Positions 62,733 to 64,000 of a DNA stretch of 64,000 bases are shown here, piece by piece. Every line of letters starts with the position of its first letter. Within the stretch, counting starts at the first letter, position 1. Source of the DNA: an uncultured Bacillota bacterium (GTDB lineage: Bacteria > Bacillota_I > Bacilli_A > RFN20 > CAG-449); assembly GCA_905204225.1 (NCBI GenBank), contig CAJKZK010000001.1, positions 7,572-71,571 of the forward strand. The letters run 5' to 3'. A model generated the notes under the pieces. The model searched no databases and was not told the DNA's origin. It saw only the letters and a list, made by a program, of their open reading frames with translations. The position numbers were made by a program, and so were the translations under genes.

Positions 62733-63443
62733 ATGGAATTAGATAATAAAATCAAAAACGAAATATCATTAACAATGGTAATGTTTTTAACTTTTTCAGG
62801 GGGGTTAATGGATGCTTATTCTTATATTAACCGTGGCAAAGTGTTTTCTAATGCTCAAACTGGCAATTTATTGCTATTAGGAGTCAATTTATCTTTAGGT
62901 AATTTTGATTTAGTTGTTCATTATTTAATGCCGGTTTTAGGATTTATTTTTGGAATATTTTTAGCGGTATTTTTTAAAAATATTTTACATAAACGAAATA
63001 TCTATTTTGAAATATTTGTATTAATAATTGAAATAATAATTATGATGGCAGTAATGTTTATACCTTATGAATTAAATTTATTAGCAACATCTTTATTATC
63101 TTTAGCTTGTGGAATGCAAGTTGAAGCATTTAGAAGATTCCAAAATCACCCTATTGCAACTACTATGTGTATTGGTAATTTAAGAGCAGGAGTAGAATCT
63201 TTAGTAGAATTTATTGATAAAAAAGAAACGAAATATATATTAAATTCTTTAGTTTATTTTTCTATAATTATTGATTTTATTTTAGGCGCGGTAGTAGGTA
63301 ATTTTTTAATTGAATGGTGTTCAATATATTCAATTGGTTTTAGTGGTGTTGTATTATTTATTTGTTTATTACTATTATTATTAAAAAAGAATGAGAAAAA
63401 GATTGTTGAAAAAATTGAAAATGAAGATTTAAAAAATAATTAA
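62733..63443 (+). CDS. DUF1275 (YoaK-family) membrane protein
   Basis: A 236-aa protein with about six membrane helices. Family marks are TFSGGLMDAYSYINRGKVF (about 21-39) followed by NAQTGNLLLLG, and the later FRRFQNHPIATTMCIGNLR (about 131-149). The YoaK family is of unknown function, possibly transport. No strong ribosome-binding site precedes the ATG. A run of six G at 62799-62804 lies in the conserved SGGL codons. It lies 35 bases after tRNA-Val. Confidence 0.82.
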   Translation: MELDNKIKNEISLTMVMFLTFSGGLMDAYSYINRGKVFSNAQTGNLLLLGVNLSLGNFDLVVHYLMPVLGFIFGIFLAVFFKNILHKRNIYFEIFVLIIEIIIMMAVMFIPYELNLLATSLLSLACGMQVEAFRRFQNHPIATTMCIGNLRAGVESLVEFIDKKETKYILNSLVYFSIIIDFILGAVVGNFLIEWCSIYSIGFSGVVLFICLLLLLLKKNEKKIVEKIENEDLKNN

Positions 63444-63485
63444 TGTTTATTATAATTAATATATAGTTTAAGGAGTTTTAAAATT

Positions 63486-64000
63486 ATGGAAAAAATAGCA
63501 AAATTCGAAAAAGTTACTTTAAACCAATTTGAAAAAGATTATTTAAATGCTTTTCCTGAATTAACAATAAAAAATATAGAATTAATCTATAATAGAATTA
63601 AGTTACCAAAAAGAGCAACAACAGGTTCTGCTGGATATGATTTCTTTGCCCCTTTTGATATAGAATTAAGACCTAATGAAACTATTAAAGTTCCAACTGG
63701 TATTAGAGCAAAAATTGATAATGGATGGGTTTTAACTATATATCCTCGTTCAGGACTTGGTTTTAAATATAGACTTCAATTAAATAATACTGTTGGTATT
63801 ATTGATTCAGATTATTATGGTTCATCTAATGAAGGACATATTTATATTAAAATAACTAATGACACTAATGAAAATAGAATTATCTCTATTAAAGAAGGAG
63901 AAGGATTTGCTCAAGGAATTTTCTTTAATTTTGGTATAACTGTAGATGATGAAGTTAGTGAAATTAGAGATGGTGGATTTGGAAGTAAGATCGGAAGAGC
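63486..64000 (+). CDS. dut: dUTP pyrophosphatase, 3' end replaced by adapter
   Basis: A trimeric dUTPase that hydrolyses dUTP to dUMP, keeping uracil out of DNA. Motifs in order: GSAGYDFFAP, YPRSGLGFKY, GIIDSDYYG, GEGFAQGIF and the start of the final GGFGS. An N-terminal extension of about 40 residues (FEKVTLNQFEKDYL) precedes the core. The frame runs to the window end, but its last 13 bases are adapter sequence, so only about 167 codons are genuine and the closing T-G residues of GGFGSTG are lost. TAAGGAG lies about 11 bases before the ATG. Confidence 0.88.
   Translation, partial: MEKIAKFEKVTLNQFEKDYLNAFPELTIKNIELIYNRIKLPKRATTGSAGYDFFAPFDIELRPNETIKVPTGIRAKIDNGWVLTIYPRSGLGFKYRLQLNNTVGIIDSDYYGSSNEGHIYIKITNDTNENRIISIKEGEGFAQGIFFNFGITVDDEVSEIRDGGFGSKIGR

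Noticed and set aside
62799..62804. Run of six G inside the DUF1275 gene as a possible slippage switch
   Set aside because: Only six bases, in conserved Gly-Gly codons that align with the family; too short for frequent slippage by itself.

Overview
The window is a stretch of AT-rich chromosome from a low-GC Bacillota/Mycoplasmatota-type bacterium, probably an uncultured gut member of the Bacilli or Erysipelotrichia. Evidence: the gene order of the S10-spc-alpha ribosomal cluster, strong GGAGG ribosome-binding sites, zinc-type S14 and L36, many lipoproteins and Gram-positive sugar-uptake genes. TGA is a normal stop (map, a beta-helix lipoprotein, cwlD-like, the GH78-like gene, the ECF sigma gene) and Trp is TGG, so this is not a Mycoplasma-code genome.

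Layout. 1-1937 (minus): an ApbE flavin transferase lipoprotein, a NusG-domain-II protein and the first codons of a third gene. 2127-16750: the ribosomal cluster rpsJ to rplQ with secY, adk, map, infA, rpmJ and rpoA; rpmD (L30) is missing between rpsE and rplO. 16713-26168: an accessory island inserted between rplQ and rplM and bounded by two near-identical 36-base copies of a terminator region. It holds a LytTR response regulator and an AgrC-like kinase whose promoter carries a run of ten G in its spacer, then a CBM lipoprotein, a 43-aa peptide, a two-CBM secreted protein and a permuted, membrane-anchored GH3 enzyme. 26300-27302: rplM-rpsI with an L13 leader. 27307-31582: a TerD-like-domain protein, a CwlD-type amidase, and a second small peptide (45 aa, related to the first) directly ahead of a secreted leucine-rich-repeat protein. 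31709: tRNA-Ile.

31891-56254 is a carbohydrate-utilisation locus. An MsmK/UgpC-type ABC ATPase (with a perfect cre site) and an RDD membrane protein face an AraC regulator. Divergent from it runs a 20-kb co-directional gene series: two LplB/LplC-type permeases, a binding lipoprotein, two parallel beta-helix lipoproteins, a Big2/CBM lipoprotein, a GH127-like and a GH78-like cytoplasmic enzyme, a PocR-AraC regulator, a sugar isomerase, an FGGY kinase, a DUF4432 epimerase-like protein and a class II aldolase. The logic is: cut and bind glycan outside, import the oligosaccharide, trim it inside, then isomerise, phosphorylate and cleave the released sugar. An 18-base motif shared by the ATPase and permease promoters suggests that the AraC protein couples both units.

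56310-64000: a decayed copy of a zinc-ribbon membrane gene, a YdjGHI-like trio (SPFH protein and two zinc-ribbon membrane proteins), a GT2 glycosyltransferase, a dead MATE gene, an ECF sigma factor with a likely anti-sigma partner, tRNA-Val(CAC), a DUF1275 membrane protein and dut. The last 13 bases of the window are identical to the Illumina TruSeq adapter, so the end of dut is an assembly artefact. No CRISPR array, rRNA gene, transposase or prophage was seen.
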